A DNA stretch of 64,000 bases from SpSt-333 sp964371615 (GCA_964371615.1 CAYJMS010000001.1:806001-870000), one strand, 5' to 3'. Shown: positions 8,778 to 18,289, counted from the first letter of the stretch. A program made the numbers and translations. The notes: generated by a model from the sequence alone, not told the origin.

Positions 8778-10061
8778 ATGAGCGTACCTTCCGATTCTAC
8801 TGCAACGCATATCGATGCATCACAGGGCGGCAACTTTCGCGTTCCACTCGCCATCGTGACGATGCTCTTTTTCATGTGGGGATTTCTCACCTGTCTCAAT
8901 GACATCCTCGTTCCGCATTTGAAAGCGGTATTCGACCTGAATTACACTCAGGTGATGCTGATACAGTTTACTTTTTTTACTGCCTATTTTATCATGTCGA
9001 TACCGTCGGGCAAGATCATTAATATATTGGGGTACCAAAAAGGGATCGTTATCGGCCTCATAACAGCCGGAGTCGGCACTTTCCTGTTTTATCCGGCTGC
9101 CGCAGTTCCTTCGTATCCGCTCTTCCTCACGGCATTATTTGTACTTGCATCGGGGATTACACTCCTACAGGTCGCGGCAAATCCTTACGTCGCCGTTCTC
9201 GGAAAACCGGAAACCGCATCGAGTCGATTGAATCTTACACAAGCATTCAATTCTCTTGGGACAACGATTGCACCATATTTTGGCGGATTGTTTATCCTGA
9301 CAACAACCATGCTGAGCCTTGAGGACATGCGTGCGCTTTCGCCGGATGAACTTCAGGCGTATCGTTTGATCGAAGCGTCGTCGGTGCAGACACCGTATAT
9401 CTTTCTTGGGATCACTTTGATGGTATTGGCGTTTGCCATGGCAAAGTTCAAACTTCCCGTCATTGCCTCGGTCGAAGACCATCACGCAAAAGCAGCAAAG
9501 TTGGCCGATGCATTGAAACATCGGCATCTTGTTCTCGGAGCAGTCGGAATTTTTCTCTATGTCGGGGCAGAGGTTTCGATCGGAAGTTTTCTTGTGAACT
9601 TTCTGGGAGAACCGGATATTGCCGGATTGAAAGAAGCCGCCGCCGCAGGATTCGTTTCGTACTATTGGGGCGGTGCTATGATCGGCAGGTTTGTCGGTTC
9701 GGCATTGTTGCAAAAAATGAATCCCGGGAAATTACTCGGCGTTTTTGCAATGATCACATCGGGATTGGTCCTGACTACCGTCTTGACAACCGGAAGCGTT
9801 GCAATGTGGACAATCTTGTCGGTCGGCCTGTTCAATTCGATCATGTTTCCGACAATATTCACACTCGGGATTGATGGTCTGGGTAAACTGACCAGCCAGG
9901 GATCAAGCGTGTTGATTATGGCAATCGTGGGAGGCGCAATTATTCCCGTTGCGCAGGGAGCATTGGCCGATACGATCGGCATTCATACAGCATTTATCCT
10001 TCCGGCAATCTGTTACCTCTATATTGTGTATTATGGATTTGTCGGATCGAAGCATGTGTGA
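8778..10061 (+). CDS. FucP/GluP-family sugar:H+ symporter (MFS)
   Basis: A 427-residue twelve-helix major facilitator protein. The motifs FFMWGFLTCLNDILVPHLK, GYQKGIVIGL, QVAANPYVAVLG and LNLTQAFNSLGTTIAPYFGG are characteristic of the fucose/glucose/galactose permease branch. Placed 95 bases downstream of the GH92 gene on the same strand, it is the likely uptake route for mannose released by the three secreted mannosidases, although family members differ in sugar specificity. No Shine-Dalgarno sequence is visible before the ATG, but the upstream sequence is AT-rich, as often seen in Bacteroidota. Confidence 0.88.
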   Translation: MSVPSDSTATHIDASQGGNFRVPLAIVTMLFFMWGFLTCLNDILVPHLKAVFDLNYTQVMLIQFTFFTAYFIMSIPSGKIINILGYQKGIVIGLITAGVGTFLFYPAAAVPSYPLFLTALFVLASGITLLQVAANPYVAVLGKPETASSRLNLTQAFNSLGTTIAPYFGGLFILTTTMLSLEDMRALSPDELQAYRLIEASSVQTPYIFLGITLMVLAFAMAKFKLPVIASVEDHHAKAAKLADALKHRHLVLGAVGIFLYVGAEVSIGSFLVNFLGEPDIAGLKEAAAAGFVSYYWGGAMIGRFVGSALLQKMNPGKLLGVFAMITSGLVLTTVLTTGSVAMWTILSVGLFNSIMFPTIFTLGIDGLGKLTSQGSSVLIMAIVGGAIIPVAQGALADTIGIHTAFILPAICYLYIVYYGFVGSKHV

Positions 10062-10120
10062 TGACAGAGACATAAAATAATAAATACGTACACGAAAAGA
10101 ATTGTGATACATGGGTTCTG

Positions 10121-11329
10121 ATGTCTATCATCATTGTTCAAATATTTGCTGTAATCCTCTTATTCCTTCAACCCCAAAATCCCCCGTTCCAATTGGTTGA
10201 AAGTTTTCCGGTGGAGACGGGCCTTGATATGTCCGACATCCCGGAGGCATCGGATGTCTGGGTCGACATGATCCGGTCTGCTGAGCGATCGCTGGATATC
10301 GAGCAATTTTATATTTCTTCTGCCGCCGGTGAACCATTGGATCGGGTTATTGAAGAGATCAGGAATGCAGCAGGACGAGGCGTCACCGTACGGATACTTC
10401 TTGATGCCAGGATGTCGGCAACGTATCCTGAACCGGCAACATCGCTTGCTGCCGTTCCCAACGTCGATCTTCGCACGATTGATTTTGCGGCTCACTTTGG
10501 CGGAGCGCAGCATGCCAAGTTCTTTATTGTGGACAATCGTGAGGCGTTCATGGGAAGCCAGAATTTCGATTGGCGCTCACTGAAACACATCAGCGAGATC
10601 GGACTTCGGATCAGTGAACCACGGGTTGTCGATTTCTATTGTTCTATTTTTATCATGGACTGGAATTTGGCAGGCGGTACACCAGCGCGACATCAATCAC
10701 CGCTAGAAAGGGAACAATCCACCGATCCAATTGTGGCAATCCAATCATCAGGCGATACCGTGCGGTGTACTCCCACGGCAAGTCCTCTCTCATACATACC
10801 AGATTCTTCCCGATAGGATGAACCGAATATACGATCGACAATTGCCGGTGCGAAGAATATAATCCGACTTCAATTCCTGTCCTATACGCCGTACAATAGG
10901 AACGGTGAATATTATCCGGCAATAGACAGCTCGATACGGGAGGCTGCACGTCGGGGAGTGAAGGTGAAACTCATGGTGGCGGATTGGGGGAAAGGGAAAC
11001 GTTCGGAGAAATATCTGAAGGAACTCTCTGCGCTTCCCAACATAGAGATTCGTTATGCTTGTGTACCCGAATGGTCAGGGGGATATATTTCGTTTGCTCG
11101 CGTTGAGCACTGCAAATTCATCACTGCGGACGATATGGCATTCTGGCTCGGAACAAGTAACGCCGAAAGAAATTATTTCCACGGTTCACGGAATCTCGGA
11201 ATTGTCGTCACTAACAAAAAACTAACACGGCAATTGAATAAAAAATTCGATACCAGTTGGGAGAGTCCCACAACCCAGCGGATAACCGTGAATTCCTCGT
11301 TCCATCCCCGCGAATACGGCGAGCGCTGA
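10121..11329 (+). pseudogene. PLD3/PLD4-like phospholipase-D family protein split by an in-frame TAG
   Basis: One continuous frame of about 402 codons encodes a two-HKD protein, interrupted by a single TAG at 10814-10816. Before the stop are a membrane or signal segment (residues 1-16) and the first HKD motif, HAKFFIVD with GSQNFDWRSLKH. After the stop the same frame continues without break through LQFLSYTPYN, YPAIDSSIREAARRGVKV and the second HKD motif HCKFITADD with GTSN. The block order is that of the animal PLD3/PLD4 and poxvirus K4-like branch, which includes 5' exonucleases and a nicking enzyme. Without the stop the protein would be full length and both active-site halves intact. It may be a recent nonsense mutation, a sequencing error, or a readthrough case; two separate proteins are less likely because an HKD pair forms one active site. 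Confidence 0.75.
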
Positions 11330-11549
11330 TTTTCCTCTTCATAATTTCTCTCTGGATTCTTCCATACAGCACACCGAATAGAATGATGCAATATCGCGAA
11401 TCAAGTTGACACGGGTCTGATTCACGAAAAATGATATTGCTCTCGTGGAAACAAATCTCTATTATTGTATCCGCCTTTTTGATTTTGTGTTCTACACTCA
11501 AAAAAGTTTTTAATTACCTATTGATAATTATAAAAGTCGGTGGTCCGCT

Positions 11550-11969
11550 ATGATTTGGAAATACACTGTGGCGTGGCTTGGTATGATGTTCCTGGCAATA
11601 TTCAACGGAACTATTCGTGATTTTATTTATAAGCCGTATGTCGGAGAATTTACCGCCCATCAATTATCGACAGTAATATTATTGATTCTTTTTGCTGCGT
11701 ACCTATGGTTGCTGACCAGAAAAATGCCGCTGCAATCGAAGTTGCAGGCTTGGAGTATCGGTGCGATCTGGTTCGTGATGACAGAAATATTCGAATTTGG
11801 ATTGGTGATCAAACAAGGACTTTCTTTCGATGAAATGTTACACACCTACAATATATTCGATGGTCAACTCTGGATATTGATACCGCTATGGGTATTGATA
11901 GGTCCGTCTCTCTTTTACCGATACTCCCAGCCTAACAACAATTCATTGTCTCGAAAAGGAACCAATTAG
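11550..11969 (+). CDS. conserved four-helix membrane protein (139 aa)
   Basis: The protein has four predicted membrane helices (around residues 5-22, 38-55, 68-88 and 105-125). The pattern WLGMMFLAIFNGTIRDF...KPYVGEFTAHQLST, MTEIFEFG and LWILIPLWVLIGP is one I associate with a conserved uncharacterised inner-membrane family. No enzymatic motif is visible. It precedes a second small membrane protein by one base and may be co-transcribed with it. Function unknown. Confidence 0.65.
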   Translation: MIWKYTVAWLGMMFLAIFNGTIRDFIYKPYVGEFTAHQLSTVILLILFAAYLWLLTRKMPLQSKLQAWSIGAIWFVMTEIFEFGLVIKQGLSFDEMLHTYNIFDGQLWILIPLWVLIGPSLFYRYSQPNNNSLSRKGTN

Positions 11970-11970
11970 C

Positions 11971-12357
11971 ATGTATAAATTTGTAATATACTTTTTATAT
12001 TTTTACGGCGAAAAATTAAATTATAATTCAAGAATATATGCTACAGTAGGTCTAACCATAGTACAAAATTTTCATCTGGTATTTGTTGTAGGAGTTTTAG
12101 AATATTTCTTTGGTTTTAACCCATTCATAATATTCCGTGGTGATCCCAACTCAAAATTATACTTTCCAATTATCATAATTGGATGGATGATGCTAAATTA
12201 TTCATATTATAATCAAGATAGAATTAACGATATAATATTGTTTTTCGGAAAAAATGACGGGAATGTCTTATCCTATAAAAATATTTTTATTTTTATATGT
12301 ATTTTAATAATACCTTTGGTGGTGGGGATTTTATTAATGAAATATAATGCACAATAG
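11971..12357 (+). CDS. AT-rich small membrane protein (128 aa)
   Basis: A hydrophobic protein with about four predicted membrane segments, rich in Ile, Phe, Asn and Tyr. Its base composition is clearly more AT-rich than the peptide-transporter genes beside it, which suggests it was acquired separately. It begins immediately after the stop of the preceding membrane protein and ends just before the convergent ABC ATPase gene. No family was recognised. Confidence 0.5.
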   Translation: MYKFVIYFLYFYGEKLNYNSRIYATVGLTIVQNFHLVFVVGVLEYFFGFNPFIIFRGDPNSKLYFPIIIIGWMMLNYSYYNQDRINDIILFFGKNDGNVLSYKNIFIFICILIIPLVVGILLMKYNAQ

Positions 12358-12365
12358 TATTATTA

Positions 12366-13136
12366 TCATTCTTGAGAAAAGAGAAGTTTTTTTGTAAATG
12401 GGTGGGATGGTGTGCTTCCATGGTTTCTAATGTCAAGGACCTCTACGATCGATCCCTGATGAAGTACCGCAATCCGATCGCAGAGGAATATGCTGTTGCT
12501 GATATTGTGGCTGATAAAGAGCGCGCCAAAAGACTGTTGGATCTGAATCTTTTTGATAAGCCCAAGGATACGGGCCTGCGTCAGCACATCGAGAGCACTG
12601 GTCGGTTCGTCGAGAATGAGGAGGCGTGGGTAAACGGAGATTGCGCGTGCAAGTGCAACGCGCTGTCGTTGACCGCCGCTCAGTTGAAACGGATATCTGT
12701 TCAGGATCTCGGCGGGGAGCCCGATAAGGGAGCATAATTCCGTTGCAGTAATATCGGGTGAAGGACGGTCGGTGTGCCGGTGGCCATGGTGATATCCTTC
12801 GAGAAGAATTTGTTCAATCGTAAGTTGCGGATCCAGCGACGCTGAATACGCCTGGAACACCATTTGAATTGCGCTGCCGATCGATTTCCGGTTCTTTGTG
12901 TCAGGATAGATATTGATGCCATCAAGTTCAATGGTCCCGTGATCTGGCGTTACAAATCCTGCAATGCTTCTGGCGAGCGTCGACTTGCCGCTGCCGCTTT
13001 CACCGATGATACCGAGTATCTCGCCCTCCCTGACACAACAAGAAAGTTGGTGCAGTATTCTTTTGCGATAAGGGAATCCGAATCGCGGAGAATGAAGAAA
13101 TCCGACGTCAAGATTTGTTACCTCCAATACGGGCAT
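12366..13136 (-). CDS. peptide ABC transporter ATP-binding protein, OppF/DppF type
   Basis: A 256-residue ABC ATPase with Walker A GESGSGKS, Q-loop (MVFQAYSASLDPQ), signature LSGGQRQRVALARAI, Walker B LLILDEPTSALD and the H-loop SHN. The segment FQ...DPQLTIEQIL is typical of the OppF/DppF subfamily. The start at 13136 has GGAGAG upstream; the longer open frame to 13190 runs back into the partner gene. The start overlaps the 3' end of the OppD-type gene by 19 bases, so the two ATPases are coupled. They are divergent from the binding protein and permease genes to the right and should energise that transporter. Confidence 0.88.
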   Translation of the reverse strand: MPVLEVTNLDVGFLHSPRFGFPYRKRILHQLSCCVREGEILGIIGESGSGKSTLARSIAGFVTPDHGTIELDGINIYPDTKNRKSIGSAIQMVFQAYSASLDPQLTIEQILLEGYHHGHRHTDRPSPDITATELCSLIGLPAEILNRYPFQLSGGQRQRVALARAISVYPRLLILDEPTSALDVLTQARILGLIKKIQIQQSFGALFISHNISNSIFLCDRIAVLHQGSIVEVLDIRNHGSTPSHPFTKKLLFSQE

Positions 13137-14089
13137 CGTACTTTTCTCTCCGAATCGATTGAAGCTAATATTGGCTCGGCGATTGTGCACTCATCGACTC
13201 CTGACCGGCAATGCGGGTGATACACACACCCCGACGGATTTTCTAAAAAAAAAAGACCTGTAGCGTCTGAGTAAACGATGTTCTCGGTAGTTGAAGAGGC
13301 CGTCAATCGGGAACCCTGACACAGCATCCGGGAATACGGATGCAGCGGCGAATCAAAGAATCCCTGTTTCGGTGCCACTTCCACGATCCGTCCTGCATAC
13401 ATCACAGCAATGGTGTCCCCGTACCGTTGGGCGATGTCAAGGTCGTGGGTGATTAGGATGACCGATGTGTTGTTTTTTTTTCGCGCAACATCCAGAAGGT
13501 CGAGAAGTTGGAATTGCATGGGAGCGTCGACCGAACTTGTTGGTTCATCGGCAATGATCAATTTCGGTTGGGGAGAGAGTGCGAGCGCAATGAGGACTCT
13601 CTGGAGCGTGCCGACACTGAGTTCATGGGGAAACGCGTTGAGTACGTCTTCAGGATGTTCTAGTCCGACATTCCTGAGATCGATCGTTGCCTTTTCGATC
13701 GCTTCGCGTTCATGCATCGGTGAGATGCACTTAATCGCATCGATGTATTGTGATTTGATGCGGGCAATCGGATTCATTGATTGTGCCGGTTCCTGAAAGA
13801 CATATCGGATCGAATGTCCCCGAATCTTCCTCATCGTTCGTTCGTCGGCCTGCAGCAGATTGTGCCGTTCAAACATCACTTCGCCGCTTATTTCAAATCC
13901 CGAAAACGGCAGGAAAAGTTTCGTCAGCGAGGCGGCCAATGTTGTTTTTCCGCTGCCGCTTTCGCCGACGATGGCTAAAATTTCGCCCTGTCCAACCGAG
14001 AAATCGATCCCATAAAGAATGTGCCGCATGTCCTGATGGGAACGGTACCGCACGTTTAGATTCCTCGCTTCGAGAAGTGGATTGACCAT
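13118..14089 (-). CDS. peptide ABC transporter ATP-binding protein, OppD/DppD type
   Basis: A 323-residue ABC ATPase with Walker A GESGSGKTT, Q-loop FQEPAQSMNP, a signature region reading LSVGTLQRVLIALAL, and Walker B KLIIADEPTSSVD. The C-terminal Cys-rich tail (CVYHPHCRSGVDEC...CPYW) is the oligopeptide-transporter C-terminal domain seen in OppD/DppD. The signature LSVGT departs from the usual LSGGQ or LSGGM, which may weaken or bias this ATP site. ATG 14089 is chosen because it begins the conserved MVNPLLEARNL sequence; the upstream extension in the frame looks like leader sequence. Confidence 0.87.
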   Translation of the reverse strand: MVNPLLEARNLNVRYRSHQDMRHILYGIDFSVGQGEILAIVGESGSGKTTLAASLTKLFLPFSGFEISGEVMFERHNLLQADERTMRKIRGHSIRYVFQEPAQSMNPIARIKSQYIDAIKCISPMHEREAIEKATIDLRNVGLEHPEDVLNAFPHELSVGTLQRVLIALALSPQPKLIIADEPTSSVDAPMQFQLLDLLDVARKKNNTSVILITHDLDIAQRYGDTIAVMYAGRIVEVAPKQGFFDSPLHPYSRMLCQGSRLTASSTTENIVYSDATGLFFLENPSGCVYHPHCRSGVDECTIAEPILASIDSERKVRCPYWR

Positions 14090-14132
14090 GCTACAAAGGT
14101 AAAGAAATATCCACCGCGACTCAACCGTAATG

Positions 14133-14161
14133 TTGACAAAGAGCTTATTTTTGTTTAGAAT
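14133..14161 (+). promoter_or_regulatory. candidate sigma-70-type promoter for the peptide transporter
   Basis: TTGACA (14133-14138) and TAGAAT (14156-14161) are separated by 17 bases in the short divergent gap between the ATPase genes and the binding-protein gene, about 80 bases before the latter's ATG. It is close to the classical consensus, but promoter consensus in this phylum can differ. Confidence 0.45.
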
Positions 14162-14239
14162 TGATGGGGCAAAACATATCACTTACACCCGTTACGTTGT
14201 TCAATTGAATCGCTCAAATTTCTTTTAGGTCGTCCAGCT

Positions 14240-15922
14240 ATGAAATATTTTGTGAAGTGGTATGTCCCTATCGTGCTCCTGATCTTTTGTTCATCCTGCT
14301 CGCCGAAGAAATCCTCCTCCGATGGATTGCAGCACCGAACGAACACCGTTGTGGTCGGCATCGGTTCCGACGTTGACACATTTAATCCGGTTTTTGCTCA
14401 GGATGTGACGGCGGGAGAAATCGGTGAACTGATTTACCCGTCGCTTGTCAGGGCGATGTTTGATTCCGGCAGCGGAACGCTCTATTATACTCCCATGCTT
14501 GCCCGGAATTGGGAATCCAGGAATAACGGTCGAGACATCGTGTTTCATCTCCGCACCGACGCCGTTTGGGCGGACAGTGTCCGCATGACTGCGAGAGACG
14601 TCCAATTTTCATATGAGGTATACGGTGATAGCGAAGTGGGAAGTGTCCGGCGGAATGTGCTCGACAGACTGAAAAGGGATGATGCCGGTACCCTTGATAT
14701 TCGCCGCAGTGTCGAGTTGGTCAACGATTCTACCGTCATATTCCATTTTGAACGACCCGCGCCGTCACAACTCCATGATGCCGGACTTCCATTGCTCCCG
14801 GCACATATCTTCGATACAATTCCGCGAAGAGACATACGGACACACGCGATCAACAGAGAGCCGGTCGGTGCCGGAGCATTTGACCTATCATCGTGGAAAC
14901 CGGGCGAAGAGATCACATTGGTATCGAATCCGTTGTCGGTGCTGCCGATGCCGGCGAAACTCGACCGGCTGGTCTTTCGGGTACTGCCCGATCACGGATC
15001 TCGATTTTCTCAACTGAAATCCGGTGCGATCGATATCATGACGGATCTGAGTCCGTCGGAAGCACGAGAGTTGGCTGTATCGGATCTGCCTATTCATGTC
15101 ATCATCGCGCCTGCACGGCGCTACCAATTTGTCGGGTGGAACAATATCGATGGAACGGAGTACGCAGCTTCCGAAGGGAAGAATATTCTGCCGCACCGTT
15201 TGTTCGGGAGCATCAGGACGCGCACGGCATTGACCATGGCGATCAACAGGCAGAGCATTCGCAGGGCTTTGGTTGAGGAGTTTGGATTGGAATCGATCGG
15301 TCCTGTATCGCCAATGTTTCGGTATGCCTACAACGATTCCATACAACCTATTCCGTTCGATCCTGCGGCTGCACGGGAGCTTCTAAAGCAAGATGGTTGG
15401 GTGGATATCGATAACGACGGTATTCTCGAAAAAGGAGCGGCAAAATTTTCGTTTGAACTCTCGATTCCGGCAGGTTCTCAGTTTACTCTGGAGCTTGCCA
15501 GCATCATCCAGGAACAACTGCGTGATGTTAACATTGCTGCTGAGATTCATCAAGTGGAAGCCTCGGTATTCTGGCAAAGAATGATGGAAAAGAAATTCGA
15601 TGCATTCATCGGCGGATTTGAAGTCTCTCTGCGGTTGAAAATGACGATGTTCTGGGGATCTGATCTTCGGAAAAGCCCGTTCAACCTCGTGTCATATCGC
15701 AACCGGCATGTCGACCGGCTAATGAGCGAAGCGGAATCGATGGAGAATGAAGTCGATGCGGCGCAGCTGTGGCGGAAATTCCAGAAGATTCTTGCCGATG
15801 AGCAGCCGTGTACTTTTTTATTTTGGGAAAACAATGTGATTGGTATGAATAAGCGGATCAAAGGAGCAAATATATCGGTCCTTGGAACCGCTTCCGGTGC
15901 ATGGGAGTGGAGTACGGAATGA
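14240..15922 (+). CDS. peptide ABC transporter substrate-binding lipoprotein (SBP_bac_5)
   Basis: A 560-residue family-5 extracellular binding protein. The N-terminal hydrophobic helix ends in a Cys (LIFCSSC, Cys20), consistent with a lipoprotein. Typical blocks are FNPVFAQDV...GEIGELIYPSLV, NGRDIVFHLRTDAVWADS, GAGAFDLSSWKPGEEITL, RTALTMAINRQSIRRALVEEFG and FDPAAARELLKQDGW. It binds oligopeptides or similar substrates in the periplasm. It heads a plus-strand operon with two permeases, opposite the two ATPase genes. It contains a YNDSIQPIPFDP segment normal for the family. Substrate specificity cannot be read from sequence. Confidence 0.9.
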   Translation: MKYFVKWYVPIVLLIFCSSCSPKKSSSDGLQHRTNTVVVGIGSDVDTFNPVFAQDVTAGEIGELIYPSLVRAMFDSGSGTLYYTPMLARNWESRNNGRDIVFHLRTDAVWADSVRMTARDVQFSYEVYGDSEVGSVRRNVLDRLKRDDAGTLDIRRSVELVNDSTVIFHFERPAPSQLHDAGLPLLPAHIFDTIPRRDIRTHAINREPVGAGAFDLSSWKPGEEITLVSNPLSVLPMPAKLDRLVFRVLPDHGSRFSQLKSGAIDIMTDLSPSEARELAVSDLPIHVIIAPARRYQFVGWNNIDGTEYAASEGKNILPHRLFGSIRTRTALTMAINRQSIRRALVEEFGLESIGPVSPMFRYAYNDSIQPIPFDPAAARELLKQDGWVDIDNDGILEKGAAKFSFELSIPAGSQFTLELASIIQEQLRDVNIAAEIHQVEASVFWQRMMEKKFDAFIGGFEVSLRLKMTMFWGSDLRKSPFNLVSYRNRHVDRLMSEAESMENEVDAAQLWRKFQKILADEQPCTFLFWENNVIGMNKRIKGANISVLGTASGAWEWSTE

Positions 15923-15995
15923 ACCCCTCTTCGTTTCGCAATGCTTTTCGTGTACCGGCCTGTAAATATCCCGACTGAATAATTTTTTATTTTCT

Positions 15996-16964
15996 ATGGT
16001 TCTCTATGCAATAAAAAGGATTCTTTCGGCTATTCCGATATTCTTCGGTCTCATCACCGTCGTGTTTCTCATTACCCGCTTGCTTCCGGGAGATCCGACG
16101 CTTCTGTTTATCTCACCAATGGTACCGCCGGATATTGCAGTACAGCTCCGTGCGGAATTCGGACTGGATCAACCGCTGTTCGTGCAATATGGCATGTGGC
16201 TGGCTGGCATTGCGGAAGGGAATCTCGGTTTTTCATTTACACACCAACGGCCGGTTGTCGATGTTATCGGTAACGCAATTCGCAATACGGCATTGCTCGC
16301 CGGTGCCGCCATTATACTCCAGGTGATCATTGGAGTATCGATTGGAATGCTGGCGGCATGGTACCGTCATACGGTGTTGGAACGGATAATTTCTTACGGC
16401 GGGCTGGTGATTTATACAATGCCTGCCTTCTGGGTTGCAACGCTCCTTCTGATTATGTTTTCCGGCATGCTCGATATACTTCCTACTTCACACATGCACT
16501 CAGTTGGCGCGGATAATTTGAATCAATTCGATTATTTTATTGACGGGCTCACTCACCTTATCCTGCCTGCCTTGACGCTGGCTATTCCCGGTGCGGCTGG
16601 ATTGGCGCGTTTTGTTCAATCGCAGGTAACGGTGGCCATGAAACAACAGTATATCGTGACGGCAAAAAGTTTTGGATTCAGCGATAGGAGGATTGTATTG
16701 AAGATCGCCCTTCCCAATGCCCTTCTTCCGGTGATGACATTGATCGGTCTCGAGCTGGGCGCTTTGCTTTCGGGTGCTCTTGTCACGGAGACGATTTTTG
16801 CCTGGCCCGGCATCGGAAGGATTGCCGTAACTGCACTCTTTGCACGGGATTATCCGCTGATTCTTGGCTGCACGATGATTTCCGGATTCGTAGTAATTGC
16901 AGGGAATCTGATCACCGACATACTCTACACGATCGCCGATCCGAGAGTAAAAATGACGTCATGA
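15996..16964 (+). CDS. peptide ABC transporter permease, OppB/DppB type
   Basis: A 322-residue inner-membrane permease with six helices. It has the OppB N-terminal signature (RLLPGDPT...), the EAA-like loop (TAKSFGFSDRRIVLKIALPNALLPV) that contacts the ATPases, and the ending TDILYTIADPRVK. It follows the binding protein by 73 bases and overlaps the next permease by four bases (ATGA). Confidence 0.92.
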   Translation: MVLYAIKRILSAIPIFFGLITVVFLITRLLPGDPTLLFISPMVPPDIAVQLRAEFGLDQPLFVQYGMWLAGIAEGNLGFSFTHQRPVVDVIGNAIRNTALLAGAAIILQVIIGVSIGMLAAWYRHTVLERIISYGGLVIYTMPAFWVATLLLIMFSGMLDILPTSHMHSVGADNLNQFDYFIDGLTHLILPALTLAIPGAAGLARFVQSQVTVAMKQQYIVTAKSFGFSDRRIVLKIALPNALLPVMTLIGLELGALLSGALVTETIFAWPGIGRIAVTALFARDYPLILGCTMISGFVVIAGNLITDILYTIADPRVKMTS

Positions 16965-18289
16965 TGAAGGACTATCAGTTCGCCGTTCCGATACGACTAT
17001 ATCGCAGGATTTTCGTGGTGTGGAGCAGAATTATCCCGCTCCTGATCATTGTTTTTGTTTTAACAGTGACGTATTTCCGTCAAGACCTTATCCTGTCCAG
17101 CATCTCCTCCCTTGTTTTAACTGCGGTGTATTTTTTGTCGCATTTCCAAATGCATCCGCTCTCCGTGCGGACTGATCTTCTGGAATATTGGATCGCCGCC
17201 GCTGCCTGGTCCGGTGTACTGGTGATGAGCTGCAGGTCGCTGTTCACCAAAAAGGGGGAGAAGAATTTCGTCGAACGATTGGTGCATTCATTGGCTCCTG
17301 CGTGGACTCCGGATCGGAGCACCGTCATGAAAATAAAACTCGGATTGTATGTGCTCTCCTTCTTTTTCGGCATCGCTCTTCTGGCTCCCTTTCTTGCTCC
17401 TCTCGATCCCGATAACCAGGGAGACTTGGAATCGACGAGATTTCTCGCACCATTGCGCACCGCCGAAGCTCGGTACGATGTGCCGATGGAGCAACAACGT
17501 GATTCTGCCGAAAGTGCGATTGTCTCAATGCTTCTGAGGGCAAATACTATACTGCTCTCGAAAAGAATCGATTTCCGTCGGCTGGAAATTGGGGGCGAGA
17601 TCACCGCCCAGGCTGAACATACACATCGCATAGTGTTTCTGTTCGGGACCGATGCGATGGGGAGGGATGTGTTCAGCCGTGTCGTCTATGGCACCCGGAT
17701 ATCATTGGGGATCGGGATCATCGTCGCCGCATTATCGATGATGATTGGAATGTGGATCGGTTTCTTGAGCGGGATCGTCGGAGGTGTGGTCGACAGTTTC
17801 TTGATGAGATCGATCGATGTACTGCTTTCGTTCCCTTCACTCGTATTGATCATTGCCCTCTTTGCTCTCCTTGGGGGCTCAATCGAAATCCTGATTCTTG
17901 CGCTTGCACTGACCGGTTGGATGGGAGTTGCCCGTCTTGTCCGCGGCGAAGTATTGAAACTCCGTGAACAGGAATTTATCCTTGCCGCCAGACTGTTGGG
18001 CGTATCGGCAATGGGCATCATCCGGAACCACCTGTTACCGAATATCCTCCCGACAATTGTGACGGCATCGGTGCTGCAACTTGTCAATTCGATCATGGGG
18101 GAAGCAGCGTTAAGTTTTTTGGGAATGGGAATCCAACCGCCGACACCAAGTTGGGGTAATATGATCGGCGAATCAATCATCTATCTTCGATCGGCCTGGT
18201 GGATAGGCGTGTTTCCCGGGATTGCCCTGTCGCTTTTTGCAGTTTCGGCCCAATTGGTCGCCGAAGGGATTCAAGAGTGCCACAAATGA
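16961..18289 (+). CDS. peptide ABC transporter permease, OppC/DppC type, with long N-terminal extension
   Basis: The C-terminal half is a standard OppC permease: LFGTDAMGRDVFSRVVYGTRISLGIG, the EAA loop (AARLLGVSAMGIIRNHLLPNILP) and FLGMGIQPPTPSWGNMI. At 442 residues it is about 150 longer than the usual family size. The extra part adds two or three helices (roughly residues 22-75 and 80-95) and a soluble stretch between the first standard helix and the DAMGRD block (about residues 155-220). The core motifs are intact, so it should pair with the OppB-like permease. Start and stop fit the operon, and the next gene begins 25 bases downstream. Confidence 0.88.
   Translation: MMKDYQFAVPIRLYRRIFVVWSRIIPLLIIVFVLTVTYFRQDLILSSISSLVLTAVYFLSHFQMHPLSVRTDLLEYWIAAAAWSGVLVMSCRSLFTKKGEKNFVERLVHSLAPAWTPDRSTVMKIKLGLYVLSFFFGIALLAPFLAPLDPDNQGDLESTRFLAPLRTAEARYDVPMEQQRDSAESAIVSMLLRANTILLSKRIDFRRLEIGGEITAQAEHTHRIVFLFGTDAMGRDVFSRVVYGTRISLGIGIIVAALSMMIGMWIGFLSGIVGGVVDSFLMRSIDVLLSFPSLVLIIALFALLGGSIEILILALALTGWMGVARLVRGEVLKLREQEFILAARLLGVSAMGIIRNHLLPNILPTIVTASVLQLVNSIMGEAALSFLGMGIQPPTPSWGNMIGESIIYLRSAWWIGVFPGIALSLFAVSAQLVAEGIQECHK

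Noticed and set aside
12372..12737. 121-codon plus-strand open frame over the OppF gene
   Set aside because: Antisense shadow of a clear ABC ATPase.
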